A DNA stretch of 64,000 bases from positions 1,136,057-1,200,056 of the forward strand of contig MU001502.1 of assembly GCA_010093485.1 (NCBI GenBank), in the 5' to 3' direction. How positions within the stretch are numbered: the first letter of the stretch is position 1; each line of letters begins with the position of its first letter. The stretch comes from Karstenula rhodostoma CBS 690.94 (Eukaryota > Ascomycota > Dothideomycetes > Pleosporales > Didymosphaeriaceae). Below are positions 44,091 through 54,955 of this stretch, piece after piece. A program made the translations under genes and the position numbers. The notes below the pieces were generated by a model. It was not told the DNA's origin and made no database searches. It saw nothing but the letters and a program-made list of their open reading frames with translations.

Positions 44091-45761
44091 CTACACTCTC
44101 CCCCACCCAACGGGCTTACCATCAATCGGCCGCCCGTCAATCGGCCTGTCGCCAATCGGTCTCTCGCCAACCTCACCTCTGCTCACGACTTTCTTCAGCC
44201 GGTGTCCAACATGCTTGACCGTTTCTCCGTTCTTCCCGTGGCGGTGGTGCCGGTGGTACTGGTTGCTGCCCTTGTGCCAGTACCATTCCCAGTCATCGTT
44301 GTCGTCGTCGCCCCACCAGTCATCGTCGTCATCGCACCAGCAGTCTTCGTCTTCGTCTGGGTCGCATGGCTCTTCAGTGGGCGTAGGCGTGGGAGGTGTG
44401 CTGGATGTGCGGGAGGGAGTGGTTATGAAGGTGCTCGGCGTGGCACGAGATGAAGACGGCGGTGGCGGGGGAGTTGGTCTTGAGGTAGGAGGAGGCGTGG
44501 GCCTGGATGTCGGTGGTAGAGGCGGGGAAGGCCTCGTTGTTGGACGCGAGGAAGGCTTGGATGTTGGTGTAGGTGGTGCCGAGGGTTTGGTCGTTGGTGG
44601 TAATGGAGGCGAAGGCTTCGAAGTGGGTGGAGCTGAGGGGGTAGGCCTTGATGTTGGCGATATAGGAGACGAAGGCACCGGCAATGAGATTGGTGGGACG
44701 GATTTCGAAGACGAAGGCACCGGAGGAACTGGTTTCGAAGAAGAAATTGGTGGAATGGGCCTTGTGGTCGGGAACGGAGGTACTATGGTGGGTATAGTCG
44801 TGTTAAAGACAGGGGGTGAAGGCCTGACCGTTGTGAGACTGAGAGTCGGCAAGCTCAATGTCGGAAGCGGGATAGATAGCGTGGTGACAGGGGTAGAAGA
44901 CGCAGAAGGCACCGGTATGGACGAAGATGTAGGGGTATCGGGCCTTGATGTTGGGAATGGCGGCAAAGCAGTCGAATTGAGGATGGGCGACGAGATGGGC
45001 GGAAGAGGCCTTGTCGTTGGGAAAGGTGGCACAGCAGTGGAGTTAAGAACAGGTGGCGAGGGTCTGACTGGGGGAATGCTCAAGGATGGCAAACTAAGCG
45101 ACGGTAGACTCAGCGATGGCAAACTCAACGATGGCAAACTCAGAGTCGGGAGACTGATTGTCGGAAGTGGCCTCGATGTTAAAAACGGCGGTGCCAGAGT
45201 CGAGTTAAGAATAGGCGATGAGGGCCTGGCTGTTGGAAGAGTGAGCGTTGGGAAGCCGGTAGAGTTGAAGACTGGAGGTGGCGGTGGTGGACGCAACGTC
45301 AACGTCGGAATCGGCGGTCGGGGCGTGATCGGCAGAGTCGAGTTAGAGATTGGAACTGTGGGGATACCGATCAGGGTGGTTGGGAATGGAAGAGACAAGC
45401 TCGGAGGTGATATCGAAGGCAGTGATGGCCGCGTGACGTTCGAACTGGGTAGCGGGAGCGTCAGTGAGGGCAGAGCCGTAGGCAGAGGCAGCGACGGCAG
45501 CGACAATGAAGGTAGCGATAAAGACGGCAGTGGCAGCGTCGGCCGCACAGTTGGAAGGGTGATATTTGGCGGCGAAGGTAGCGAAAGCGTTGGTAGCGGG
45601 ATGGACGGGACGCTGAAGCTGAGAGACGCAGAGGCAGAAGTGGGTGGCAACGACACCCAAGTTGAAGGACGAGGAATTCCGGAGGGCAAGCTCCATGTAA
45701 GGTTCTGCGCTGCGACGAGGCTGGACAAGCCGAGCAACGTGAGGGAAGCTTCCACGAGCAT
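44091..45761 (-). CDS. Secreted proline/serine-rich repeat protein (wall type)
   Basis: The protein has 556 residues with a signal peptide (MLVEASLTLLGLSSLVAAQ). The body (about 35-440) is built of SLPSL / TLSLP / PPFPTSRP-type repeats with scattered Asn-Ser/Thr sites, typical of extended, O-glycosylated cell-wall or adhesin-like proteins. Then comes an acidic Asp/Trp/Cys segment (EEPCDPDEDEDCWCDDDDDWW) and a His/Lys-rich piece. The end holds short tandem repeats (IGDRPIDGRPIDGKP). The opposite strand also lacks stops over much of this interval because of the repeats; the minus frame is preferred for its signal peptide and ordered layout. Confidence 0.75.
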   Translation of the reverse strand: MLVEASLTLLGLSSLVAAQNLTWSLPSGIPRPSTWVSLPPTSASASLSFSVPSIPLPTLSLPSPPNITLPTVRPTLPLPSLSLPSLSLPSLPLPTALPSLTLPLPSSNVTRPSLPSISPPSLSLPFPTTLIGIPTVPISNSTLPITPRPPIPTLTLRPPPPPPVFNSTGFPTLTLPTARPSSPILNSTLAPPFLTSRPLPTISLPTLSLPSLSLPSLSLPSLSLPSLSIPPVRPSPPVLNSTAVPPFPTTRPLPPISSPILNSTALPPFPTSRPDTPTSSSIPVPSASSTPVTTLSIPLPTLSLPTLSLTTVRPSPPVFNTTIPTIVPPFPTTRPIPPISSSKPVPPVPSSSKSVPPISLPVPSSPISPTSRPTPSAPPTSKPSPPLPPTTKPSAPPTPTSKPSSRPTTRPSPPLPPTSRPTPPPTSRPTPPPPPSSSRATPSTFITTPSRTSSTPPTPTPTEEPCDPDEDEDCWCDDDDDWWGDDDNDDWEWYWHKGSNQYHRHHRHGKNGETVKHVGHRLKKVVSRGEVGERPIGDRPIDGRPIDGKPVGWGRV

Positions 45762-46734
45762 GATGGCTGTTGTCTGTTGTCTGCAACCAACAAATCACGA
45801 GACTTGCACGTATCACACACTTCATCGATGTGCAACTGCGCATTGCTTTATATCCTCCACTGTTGTCAGTGAGCACTTCATTGCCGATGAGCCGATTCTA
45901 CTATGTCTTTGATCGGCTCCGAGCACCAAGCGTGCTGCCGCGGGCCAAGAAGTGGGAAAGAGTTCTCGAACACGGCATGCAGAATATCTTTTCTTAGTTG
46001 GGCGCGGGAGAATGCGTATATGAGAGGGTACAGCGCTCTCGAAGCTCCGAGGGTAGCACGACATCGTACAATGTGCTTTCCGATATGAAACGCATGTTTG
46101 CCGTGCTTTTGAATAGAGCAAAATCTGGGGCCTGCATCGTCAATGCAGGGCAGGTACATCCACCGGTCCAGCCTTAAGACCAGATCCCCATATTCTTTAG
46201 CAGGAGGGAATCAATTTCCGTTGCAGTACAAACAACATTGAATAGGCCAGTGGCAGCATGCTTGAGAGGCGGTCTTAGACAATGGGACAAAGTTGGTCTG
46301 ACCGTCACTGTATCTCGATTCTGCCAGGCGACTCGCCACTGCCACAGAAGTGCGTATACGAATTGTGGAGAGCTTCTGAGGTCAATATAAGCTTAGATTC
46401 CAGCCTCGCTACCCAGATAAATTCCGACGATCCCACCCTGAAGTGGCTATCCATTCATCCACGCGCATAAGCCAAGGGAGTGGCCAAGCCCGGTAAAGAT
46501 TTCCGCATATTAAGGTACACCCACGCCTCCGCATTATGTCGGCATATTAACAAAGTGAAGCGCGAAATTCCGGTTGGCGCGATCGGAGACGACGCGTCGA
46601 TCACGCTGTTGGGCGATGGATGTTCAAATTCGCATGTTGGCACTCGCTATGAATTTGCCGGAATCGGACGATCGGCTTCCATTTCAACAGAATCAATCAT
46701 GACCAACAGCTTCCGGAGCAACACCTGCTCGTAT
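45762..46734. other. Intergenic region between two leftward genes
   Basis: No supported gene. The interval likely contains the promoter of the proline-rich protein gene and the 3' UTR of the GH3 gene. Confidence 0.4.
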
Positions 46735-49105
46735 CTAGCGAACATGCGTAGCGTTCCCGGCCTTCGGCTGCGGCCAAACATCCAACACCACGTCTGCACC
46801 AGTGAGCTTGAAACAAGCTTTGTCCTGCTGCGGCACGTCAACCACCAGGCAGTATTCACCCTCATACAGCACCGTATCGCCGCGCTCGTTCACCCTTGCG
46901 AGGTTACCAATCGTGAAATCTAATGGTACCGATCTCTCTTCCCCAGGTCTGACATCGGCTAGGCGTTTGTACGAAGCCAGCTCCTTGATAGGATGAGGGG
47001 TAGGTCCGGCTGTTGTAGTTACGAAAGCCAGAGCGACAAAGTCGGATGTTACATTGCCGTTGTTCTTGACTTGAACGACATGAGAGGGGAAGGGACAGCG
47101 GTCTTTACGGGAGGTTAAAGAGCACCCAGCAAATAATTTGGTGGTTGGGTAGCTATGGTTCGCGTAGCGGGGGTCGAATCGTATGGTAAAGTTAGTATAG
47201 TGAAGTCCAAAGCCGAATTCTTGTACGGCTTGAGAGTACCATTTGTACGTGCGTCCAGGATTCTTGCTGCTGGGTCGGAGAGACATGTCCGTCATTGGGA
47301 CTTGTTCTGTGTAGTTCGCGGGGTATTGCGTGATGGGAAGACGACCAGCAGGCGCTGTCTTGCCGGTGATGATGTTCCACGCGGCTGGGCCGCCGTACAT
47401 GCCGGGGTAACCGACCCAGAGCACAGCGTTGACTTGTTCGTTCACGAGGAGCGGCGTATTATCGATGGACGTTCCCAGTTGAACCACGACGATTTTCTTC
47501 CCCAACGCGCTGATTTTGCGAAGTAGTGTTCGCTGTACTTCCGGCCATGCAATCACGGTTCGGTCCTTATCTTCGCTTTCGAAGGCCTCACTGATTCCGC
47601 CAAAGTAGACCACGACATCGGAATCTCGCGCTGCTTGTATTGCGGCACTGTAATTTGCTGCGCCTGATGCGGGAGCGGTCGCATAGTTCACCTGGAAGCC
47701 TGCCTCCTGTGCGGCCCAGAGCGGTGTTCGATATACTGCTGGTTTACCATAGTAGTTGCCTAGCATGGTGACGTCGGAAGTATCATTTGCCCAGAATCCT
47801 ATCACTGCAACGCTTTGGTTCTTTGCCAACTTGATGGGAAGAGTTCCGTCGTTTTTCAGCAGTGCTGTACCCTCAACTGCCGCTTGGAGAGCTAGTGACT
47901 GTGCGAGCTTCGTATTTACGTTTCCCCAGCCGTAGGAACGTGGGCCCTCGACTTCGTCGCGGAAGACGGCAAAGTAGTCTGAACGTATCAACCCTTCGTA
48001 TTGGCGACGTAGTGCCCGATCGATGACCTCTTCGCTGACAAGGGACTGATTGAAAGCTCCAACAACATCAGTCGTCCAGCCCCCAGCCTCGCAAATATTG
48101 TCAGTTCCAGCGGTGAAAGCTTTCCCGGCAGCCTGGGCAGCAGTCTTGACCCACTTGTGGTCGGCATATATGTTGTGCACCGCGTTGCAGTCGCTCACAA
48201 CGTAGTTGTTATCACTGGTCCAGTTCCAGTGTTCCCGAAGCACAGTCTGCATCAGATACTCGTTTGCACAAGCCGGGGTCCCATTGACGCGGTTGTAGCT
48301 GCACATGATAGAAGCGACGTTCGAGTCTCGAGCACACTGTTTGAAGGGTGGCAGGTAGTACTCTACCAAGTCCTGCATCGAGACAATCGCGTCGAAAGAA
48401 TAACGCACCACGCCGTTCCAGCGCTCGAGATCGTACGCAGCGTAGTGTTTGCACGTTGCAAGGAGCTGACGTTTCTCGGTTTTGCCGGGGTCTTTGCCAA
48501 ACCATTCCATGCCTTTCAACAAGGCCTCCACATACTTTGAAATCCTAAAAGGGTCTTCCCCGGGTGTTTCGAGACCGCGACCCCATCGAGGGTCCTTGAA
48601 GGGGTTGATGTTCGGGGTCCAGAAATCCAGGCCAGCACGTCCAGCGTTCGCATATGCGCGAGCCTCCATTCCGATAGCTTGGCCTATTGCTTGCACTAGG
48701 TCATCATCGAAGGCGGCAGAGATGGTGATTGGAAGCGGAAACGATGTTGCTGAGGAGAAGTTTCCGGAATCGGCGAAATGAACCCCTGGAGAGTCGGCCA
48801 CTCCATGAAGTGCTTCGTTCCACCAGTCGTACTTGGGAAGGCCCAGTCGCTCCGCCCCCTGGCTGTGACTATGGACGGTCAGTGTACTGCACCTGATCTG
48901 AGTGTCGTACGTACTCCACCATGTTGGCTAGTTTCTCCTCAATGGTCATTGCAGAAACCAGTGCCTTCGCACGTTCAGATGGGTTGAGGTCCATATTGCA
49001 GACATCATTTTGAGCCAATGGCCCATTGACACAGTCCGGATACCTATCGCAGGAAAGCAACTGCCCCAGTGCCAGAACGGCCGAAGCGAGAAGAATTCGG
49101 GCCAT
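46735..49105 (-). CDS. Secreted GH3 beta-xylosidase
   Basis: The enzyme releases xylose from xylo-oligosaccharides outside the cell. Exons 49105-48915 and 48868-46735 give 774 residues. A signal peptide (MARILLASAVLALGQLLSC) comes first. Splicing restores LANMVDHSQGAERLGLPKY ahead of WWNEALHGV, the usual start of the catalytic domain in fungal xylosidases. Blocks FWTPNINPFKDPRWGRG and YVVSDCNAVHN are present; Asp290 is the probable nucleophile. A (beta/alpha)6 domain and a C-terminal fibronectin-III-like domain (NNGNVTSDFVALAF) follow. Close relatives are BxlB/XlnD enzymes. The divergent neighbour begins about 490 bp away. Confidence 0.94.
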
Positions 49106-49593
49106 GTTCGACTGTCACAAATTCACTTTGGGCACAAGAGTCTTGATCGTAACGGATCGCAGACGGAGATATTAGTATCGATACCGTCGCGGTGAACCGA
49201 GCACTTGAAGCATTTAACGGAATGCGCAAGAAGTTCAGAGTTTTCGCATTGAACCTTTACCCGGTGTCGGGCGATCCATACTGGTGTTGAGCCTCACGCA
49301 GCTCGATCCAATTAACGCAATATGCGTGTGCGTGAGGGGAGAGGACCACAAGAGATTTTCCGCAACCGACATTGTGGCCTTCCATGGTTAGAGATGGCAC
49401 GAGCCAGTGATTCACGACAAGTGTGTGGCAGAGAAGGTCAGTGGGAGGCAGCGATTGGCGATGTGAATGCGTCGACCATGCATGCGTGTGAGGGGTGACA
49501 GCGCCAAGGCCGAGGCTGAACTCCCCACTGTTCCACCCCAGGGGAGTCTTGGAGAACCACCACGCCAACGCGCCAAGTACGCGTCCCATCGCC
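49106..49593. other. Divergent promoter region between GH3 and serine hydrolase genes
   Basis: This 490-nt interval between divergent starts is likely shared regulatory DNA for two secreted enzymes. I did not find a convincing XlnR-type GGCTAAA pair by eye. Confidence 0.4.
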
Positions 49594-51433
49594 ATGTTAT
49601 TGCCACTCTTCGGTGTCGCATTCGTAGGACTCGCGGCGGCGACGTGCTATGAGCCGTCGTATGCGCACCCTCCACCTGCATACGATGCGGACCATCCAAT
49701 ATTGAAGGATGCCTTGACGCACCTTCACGACGTACTCACAATCGCTCTAGGTGACCCACAATACAACTCCACCTCGATATCCGTCGAGGTCACTTCCTCG
49801 AAAGAATCGCTATGGGAGTTTCACCACACCGCGCGCGCACGAAATGCATCTCGCCCCGACATACCCCACGTCAACGGTAGCGCCCTCTACCGCATTGCGA
49901 GCATCACCAAGGCCTTCACGGTGCTGGGCTTGCTGCAGCAACATGCTGCTGGGAATCTCAGCCTCGACGACTCTGTGGAGAAATACTTGACTGAGCTGAA
50001 AGGGCCTCAGAACGGCACGTTGCCTTGGAAGGACATAACGCTGCGATCTTTGGCAAGCCAGCTCAGTGGCATACCGCGCGAACGTAGGCTGCCAATACAA
50101 TGCACGCCTATCGTAACATGAGAATCTGACGTGCTTAGTGGCTCAATCAGACATGATCCACGCTGGCAACATGGACCAGATAACGGGTGAATGGGGCCTG
50201 CCACCCGTCTCGACAGAGGGCCTCATGACATGCGACGAGTATTCGGAAAACTACCACAATCCATGTACCGCAAGCGGTAGGCGTTTCGTCTGCCCTGGAA
50301 GATTCGGTGGCTGAGAACTTGTAGACCTGATACGATCCGTTAAAGCCGATCATCCCACGTTCGCGCCGAACCAGCAGTCGACCTACTCCAACATTGCCTT
50401 CGAACTGCTCGGGCTTGTGATTGCGACTGTCACGAACCAGACATACGAATCTTACATCGATGAAGCCATATTCAAGCCGCTGGACATGGGCAGGAGTACC
50501 TTCTCCAACCCACCCGACAGTGAAGGAGTCATTCCCCTGTGGCCGCATTACTACGACGTGGACGAGGGCGTGCAGAACCCGACAGGCGGTATATTCACCT
50601 CATCCAACGACCTGTCCAAGTTCTTGCGCCATGTTCTGACCAGGTACAACGGCATCACACACGCCCTCAACTGGATGCATCCGGTTTCGCCGTCCAAAGA
50701 CTTGCACAGCTTCTATGGCATGCCGTGGGAGATCTTCCAAAGCGACCGCGTTTTGACCGACTCGCAGCGCGCAATCAGATTCATCACCAAGGGCGGCGGA
50801 CTTCCAAGCTACACCTCGCAAATCATTTTGATCCCGCAATACGATCTTGGCATCACCCTCCTACTGGCTGGTCCTGCCGACTTTTTCGGCACACTGCTTG
50901 AAACTGTAAGCATAGGGTTGGCTCGCGCAGCTGAACAGATTGCCATTTCAACACTGGAGGAGAGCTATGCAGGACGTTATATTGCCGCCGATCCTAGGCT
51001 TAACTCGTCTATGATATTGAAGGCTGACCACCGTGGGCTGATTGTGGAGGAATTCATATCCAACTCGACCAACATGTTGCAGTCCAGCCTCCTTCGAGCC
51101 CTTGGCCGACCGGACGACAAGCCATGGTATCTGCTCTTGATTCCAACATTGTTGTATCGCGACGAAGAGAACCAGAAGGGTGAGCTTTGGCGTTTGCAGA
51201 TCGCCAGCGAGCGGCCCGAAGGAGAAACAGATGTCTGGGACGATTTTTGCGTAAATGACGTCGAAGGGCCGTGGTATGCTGGCATCCCTATCAACCAGGC
51301 CGTCATTTGGAAAGGCCGGAGCGGGCTCGCCTACGACATCGATCTCGAAGGTTTCAGAGCCAGCCTGGTTCGCATCTTCGCGCATGGTCACTCTGCATCG
51401 CACGTTGAAGAGACGGAGCAGATGGAGTTGTAG
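49594..51433 (+). CDS. Secreted beta-lactamase-fold serine hydrolase
   Basis: Exons 49594-50083, 50139-50276 and 50325-51433 give 578 residues. A signal peptide (MLLPLFGVAFVGLAAA) is followed by a class-C beta-lactamase-like domain. Ser103 and Lys106 form the SxxK motif (ASITKAF) and Tyr230-Ser-Asn232 the YxN motif, which is brought in by splicing. A KGGG segment near residue 350 may serve as the third motif. Fungal members act as esterases, transesterases or amidases rather than antibiotic resistance enzymes. The C-terminal 170 residues form an accessory beta domain. Location next to xylan enzymes suggests, but does not show, a wall-related ester substrate. Confidence 0.88.
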
Positions 51434-52056
51434 CAGGCATCGTATAAGCACGTCGGTCGAATCACGAGTGCAGTGGCGACCTGACGACTGACCCCACTTG
51501 CTACGAGTCAAGCATTTGTCCCACATTCCCTCATCATTTGTATGCCCGTCCGTCGTAGATCTGGGGCACCCTTGCACATACTCTATATTAGCCGAACGAC
51601 TTATGCGGAGCCCCACAGCTTCCCAATTTCAGCCGGAACACGCAGTCCCCACCTGTTCTGGCTTTGCAAGAACATCCTTTTCGGAGACGTCATGTTTGGT
51701 CGTATTCGTCGAGTATTCGCGCTTGATCCCACTGAATACGTACTTGTACGCAGACATACAAGCAACCGACAACGTATACCAAACGGCGTTGAATCCTTCA
51801 GACCGCGGGCAAACAGCGCCCTGGATCGAACGCTGATCTCAGTCAAGCGCCACGCCAAACAAATATCAATTTGATTGCCAGTTGATGATGTACAAGACCC
51901 AACTTTAGTAGACCCCTGTACGAATCATCAAGAAATCTTAGCCACTACGACGTCTTGACGCCAGCAATATTACTCGTGATACTCATGTGGGGAAGTCTGT
52001 CCTTACATTTCACTGATACAGCGCTCCCACGAGTCTGCAACTAAGACAGTCCCAAG
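51434..52056. other. Intergenic region
   Basis: No supported gene. It lies between two rightward genes and should hold the promoter of the CE15 gene. Confidence 0.4.
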
Positions 52057-53329
52057 ATGCATCTCACCTATATAGCCTTCGCTCTCTGCGCAGCCACCGT
52101 CAGCGGTGCACCGACCCCAGGAAGTAGCTTCTCGCAGCTTCTCGACCTACTACCACGACAATCCAACGTAACATGTCCAAAGACTCCCAGCCCCATGCCC
52201 AAAGCGGCCGACCTCCCCGCCGTGAAGACGATGCCCGACCCGTTCCTCTACCTCGACGGCAAGACGAAAGTCAAGAGCAAGGACGAGTGGTACCAGTGCC
52301 GGCAGCCTGAGATTCTAAAACTGCTTCAGGAGTACCAGTACGGCTACTATCCCGATCACTCGCAGGAGACCGTCACGGCGACCCGCAGCGGGACAAAGCT
52401 CGATGTTACCATCGCTACGGGAGGGAAATCGGCGACGATTTCGGCGACATTGAATCTACCCAGTGGCAGCGGGCCGTTTCCGGTTGTCATTGCTATTGGT
52501 GGCATTGATAACAACAGTTATTTGAAGGCGGGTATTGCTGTGGTTACGTTTGACTACGGGAAGGTTGCGGCGGATAGCAATAGCAAGACGGGCAGCTTCT
52601 GGACGCTGTATAGCGGGAAGGATATTGGTGAGCGCCCCTCGTAATCTAACGTTGTAGCTGCGTTCTGGTGCTGATGCTCGTCTAGGCGTTCTTACAGCGT
52701 GGGCGTGGGGCTTCCATCGCGTCCTCGACGGCATCGAGCTCAAGGTCCCAGAAATAGACGCGAAGAAGTCCGGCGTAACGGGCTGCTCGCGCCTGGGGAA
52801 AGCCGCGCTTGCGGCCGGCTTGTTCGACAAGCGCATCGCCGTCACAATGCCCATGTGCTCTGGCGTACAGGGCGCCGGACCTTACAGATACAGCTTGAGC
52901 GGGCAAGGCGAGAACTTGGAAAACTCCAAATCTGGCGCGGGCTGGTGGACTTCCTCCGGCATATCCCAGTTCGTGAACCACGCCACACAGCTTCCCTACG
53001 ACGCGCACACGATCGTGGCAGCCATCGCTCCACGCGCGGTTATCCTCGAACAGGGCGCCTCGGACCAGTTCACCGACTCCAAGGGTACTGCCACTGTGAC
53101 GTTCCCAGCGGCGAAGGCAGTGTACAGCTGGTTGGGTGTTGGAGACCAACTCGGCATGAGCATACCGAAGGGTGGACACTGCGATATGGGTGGGTATGCC
53201 GACGTGCTGCCGTTTGTGCAGAAGGTGCTTCAGGGCAAGACCACGAATAGAAACTATGATGATTTGGGAAGCTGGAAGGCTATGCCTGAGGCCTATCCTT
53301 GGGCGACGAGCCTGCCCGCGGGCAAGTAG
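52057..53329 (+). CDS. Glucuronoyl-esterase-like protein, CE15
   Basis: Family members cut ester bonds between lignin alcohols and 4-O-methylglucuronic acid on xylan. Exons 52057-52627 and 52686-53329 (58-nt intron) give 404 residues, with a signal peptide (MHLTYIAFALCAATVSG). The nucleophile motif VTGCSRLGKAA places Ser225, and GGHCDMGG provides His355. In Cip2-type enzymes the catalytic Glu lies 23 residues after the Ser, in a Gln-Glu-Ser-Gly motif. Here that position is Cys248 (MPMCSGV). An alternative acidic residue such as Glu312 (ILEQGASDQF) or Asp317 could substitute. Context with a beta-xylosidase fits xylan breakdown. Confidence 0.9.
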
Positions 53330-53944
53330 ACATGAGATATTGCACAGGTCCGGTGTGGAAGGATTTCCTTGCCGAGACATGGTTTATTTCTGAAACTATC
53401 TTCTTTCACAAATGGCGGTTGCTGGCGTTCACCTCAGAGCTTATTGTGAGAGTGGACGGCCGGAGTCCCATCATTATATAAACTAACATTAGTTCGGCGG
53501 CGGCTTGCAAAAGCGCGCGAAGGGTCAACAATTAATAAACTAACGTTAAATCGCACTCAGACGACGTGCCTCACCTGCCAAAATAATCTGTCATCTAATT
53601 CTCACCTCGAATAAAGCTCAAAGCGTCAACACGGCTCGCCATTTCTGCGCTTTCCCTCGTTGACAGACTGCACGAAGGATCTCTTGTATCGCCCACTTTT
53701 ACGGCTCAGCTCAATATCACGTTGCACCACGACAGCCCACGAAAGAACGTTGCATACGGATCACCGCAGAAAGCCATTCCGGTGCTCGACAAGATCATTC
53801 CCAAATACCACCACTTCTCAGCGACCGCGCGACCTCTACAGAGCCGACTCCCCGGGTTACCCAGCCCAACAGACTCCTGATCAGGCACCGCGCGCCTTCT
53901 TCTCGGACTTTCTAGAAGCTTTCCGGCCATTAGTCGCTTTCAAG
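53330..53944. other. Intergenic region and leader of the second RBR gene
   Basis: The frame of the next gene stays open upstream to 53660, but the paralogue at 63686 begins at the Met equivalent to 53945, so the upstream part is taken as leader. Two short AAACTAAC[AG]TTA strings lie at about 53480 and 53540. Confidence 0.45.
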
Positions 53945-54955
53945 ATGTCCCTATTCGTTCCCAATCGCAAGCAAAACTTCTCCCGCTCCAACCATGTCCG
54001 AGAGCCACGGCAATCGAGGCACACTTCGAAGCGTCTTCAGCGCAACATCAAGCACATAAAACTGTCGGGGATAGACTACTTCGAGGCAGTCGCCCAAGAC
54101 CCAGCAGACGTGCCCCCGCCTCCTGATGGCGTGGGCGAATACAAGTGCGATTACTGCCAGGAAGACTTCCTTATCAACCACGATCTTATTTCTTGCTGCC
54201 AAGATGGCATCGCCACATGTGCTGCACATTTCCTGTGCAATGCGTGCATCAGTGCCGTATTCAAGCAAGCGCTCACGCCAGGCTGGCGGTATTTCCCTGC
54301 TCGCTGCTGCCCTTCTCAGGACAGCCGTCGTGGCATAGACATCGACTGCTGTCTATCTGCTCTGTATTCTGATAATTGGGGTCGAGACAAGATCAGAGCT
54401 TACAAGAGCAAGGCGGAAGAGTACAGCGTCATGACGCTGACGCCTGACCTCTACGTCCATTGTGCGAAGTGCGGCATATGGCTTCATCCTTGCTGTATCA
54501 AGGACCTGGGCATTTCTGCGATTTCCAAGTACCAGGTCGCTATATGCAGACCATGCGGCACGAAGACCTGCATGGAATGCAAGAGTGAGTGGGAGGGTTT
54601 CTTCCATCGATGCAACGGCTCCGAGGACCCATCGGTAAAGCCTGACTGGCTGCCGGACTACGCACCAGACTGTCGCATCAAGCCATGCCCTCGTTGCCGC
54701 ACTTGGATTCAACTCTACGACGCTTGCAACCATATGACTTGTGAGAACTGTTACTATCAGTTCTGCTTTGTCTGTATGATGAAATGGTCAGATGTCCCGC
54801 ATGGATGCCCTTTGTACGGAGATCCGGCAGGCGGGTATGATGCAGAAGGCTACGGACTGGATGGCTGGGGGCTTCACGTGTACACTGGCCTCGACCGGTC
54901 GGGACGCAATCGAATCAGTATACTTGAGCAGCGGGGCAGCCGCCAGCAAGATTGA
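53945..54955 (+). CDS. RBR (RING1-IBR-RING2) E3 ubiquitin ligase, copy 2
   Basis: The protein has 336 residues. The start (MSLFVPNRKQNF) was chosen because the partial paralogue at 63686 starts MSFFVPAPASKK. A basic N-terminal segment is followed by RING1 (CDYCQEDF...CAAHFLCNAC), an IBR with CAKCGIW and CRPCGTKTCMECKSEW, and RING2 (CPRCRTWIQLYDACNHMTC...FCFVC). The Cys of DACNHMTC is the expected catalytic residue. The tail has a GGYDAEGY segment like copy 1. Intronless. Substrate unknown. Confidence 0.88.
   Translation: MSLFVPNRKQNFSRSNHVREPRQSRHTSKRLQRNIKHIKLSGIDYFEAVAQDPADVPPPPDGVGEYKCDYCQEDFLINHDLISCCQDGIATCAAHFLCNACISAVFKQALTPGWRYFPARCCPSQDSRRGIDIDCCLSALYSDNWGRDKIRAYKSKAEEYSVMTLTPDLYVHCAKCGIWLHPCCIKDLGISAISKYQVAICRPCGTKTCMECKSEWEGFFHRCNGSEDPSVKPDWLPDYAPDCRIKPCPRCRTWIQLYDACNHMTCENCYYQFCFVCMMKWSDVPHGCPLYGDPAGGYDAEGYGLDGWGLHVYTGLDRSGRNRISILEQRGSRQQD

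Noticed and set aside
44215..45912. 565-codon plus-strand frame
   Set aside because: It is a shadow of the minus-strand Pro/Ser-repeat gene. It gives Gly/Val-rich repeats without signal peptide logic.
53660..53944. 95-residue N-terminal extension of RBR copy 2
   Set aside because: The paralogue at 63686 starts at the Met equivalent to 53945.
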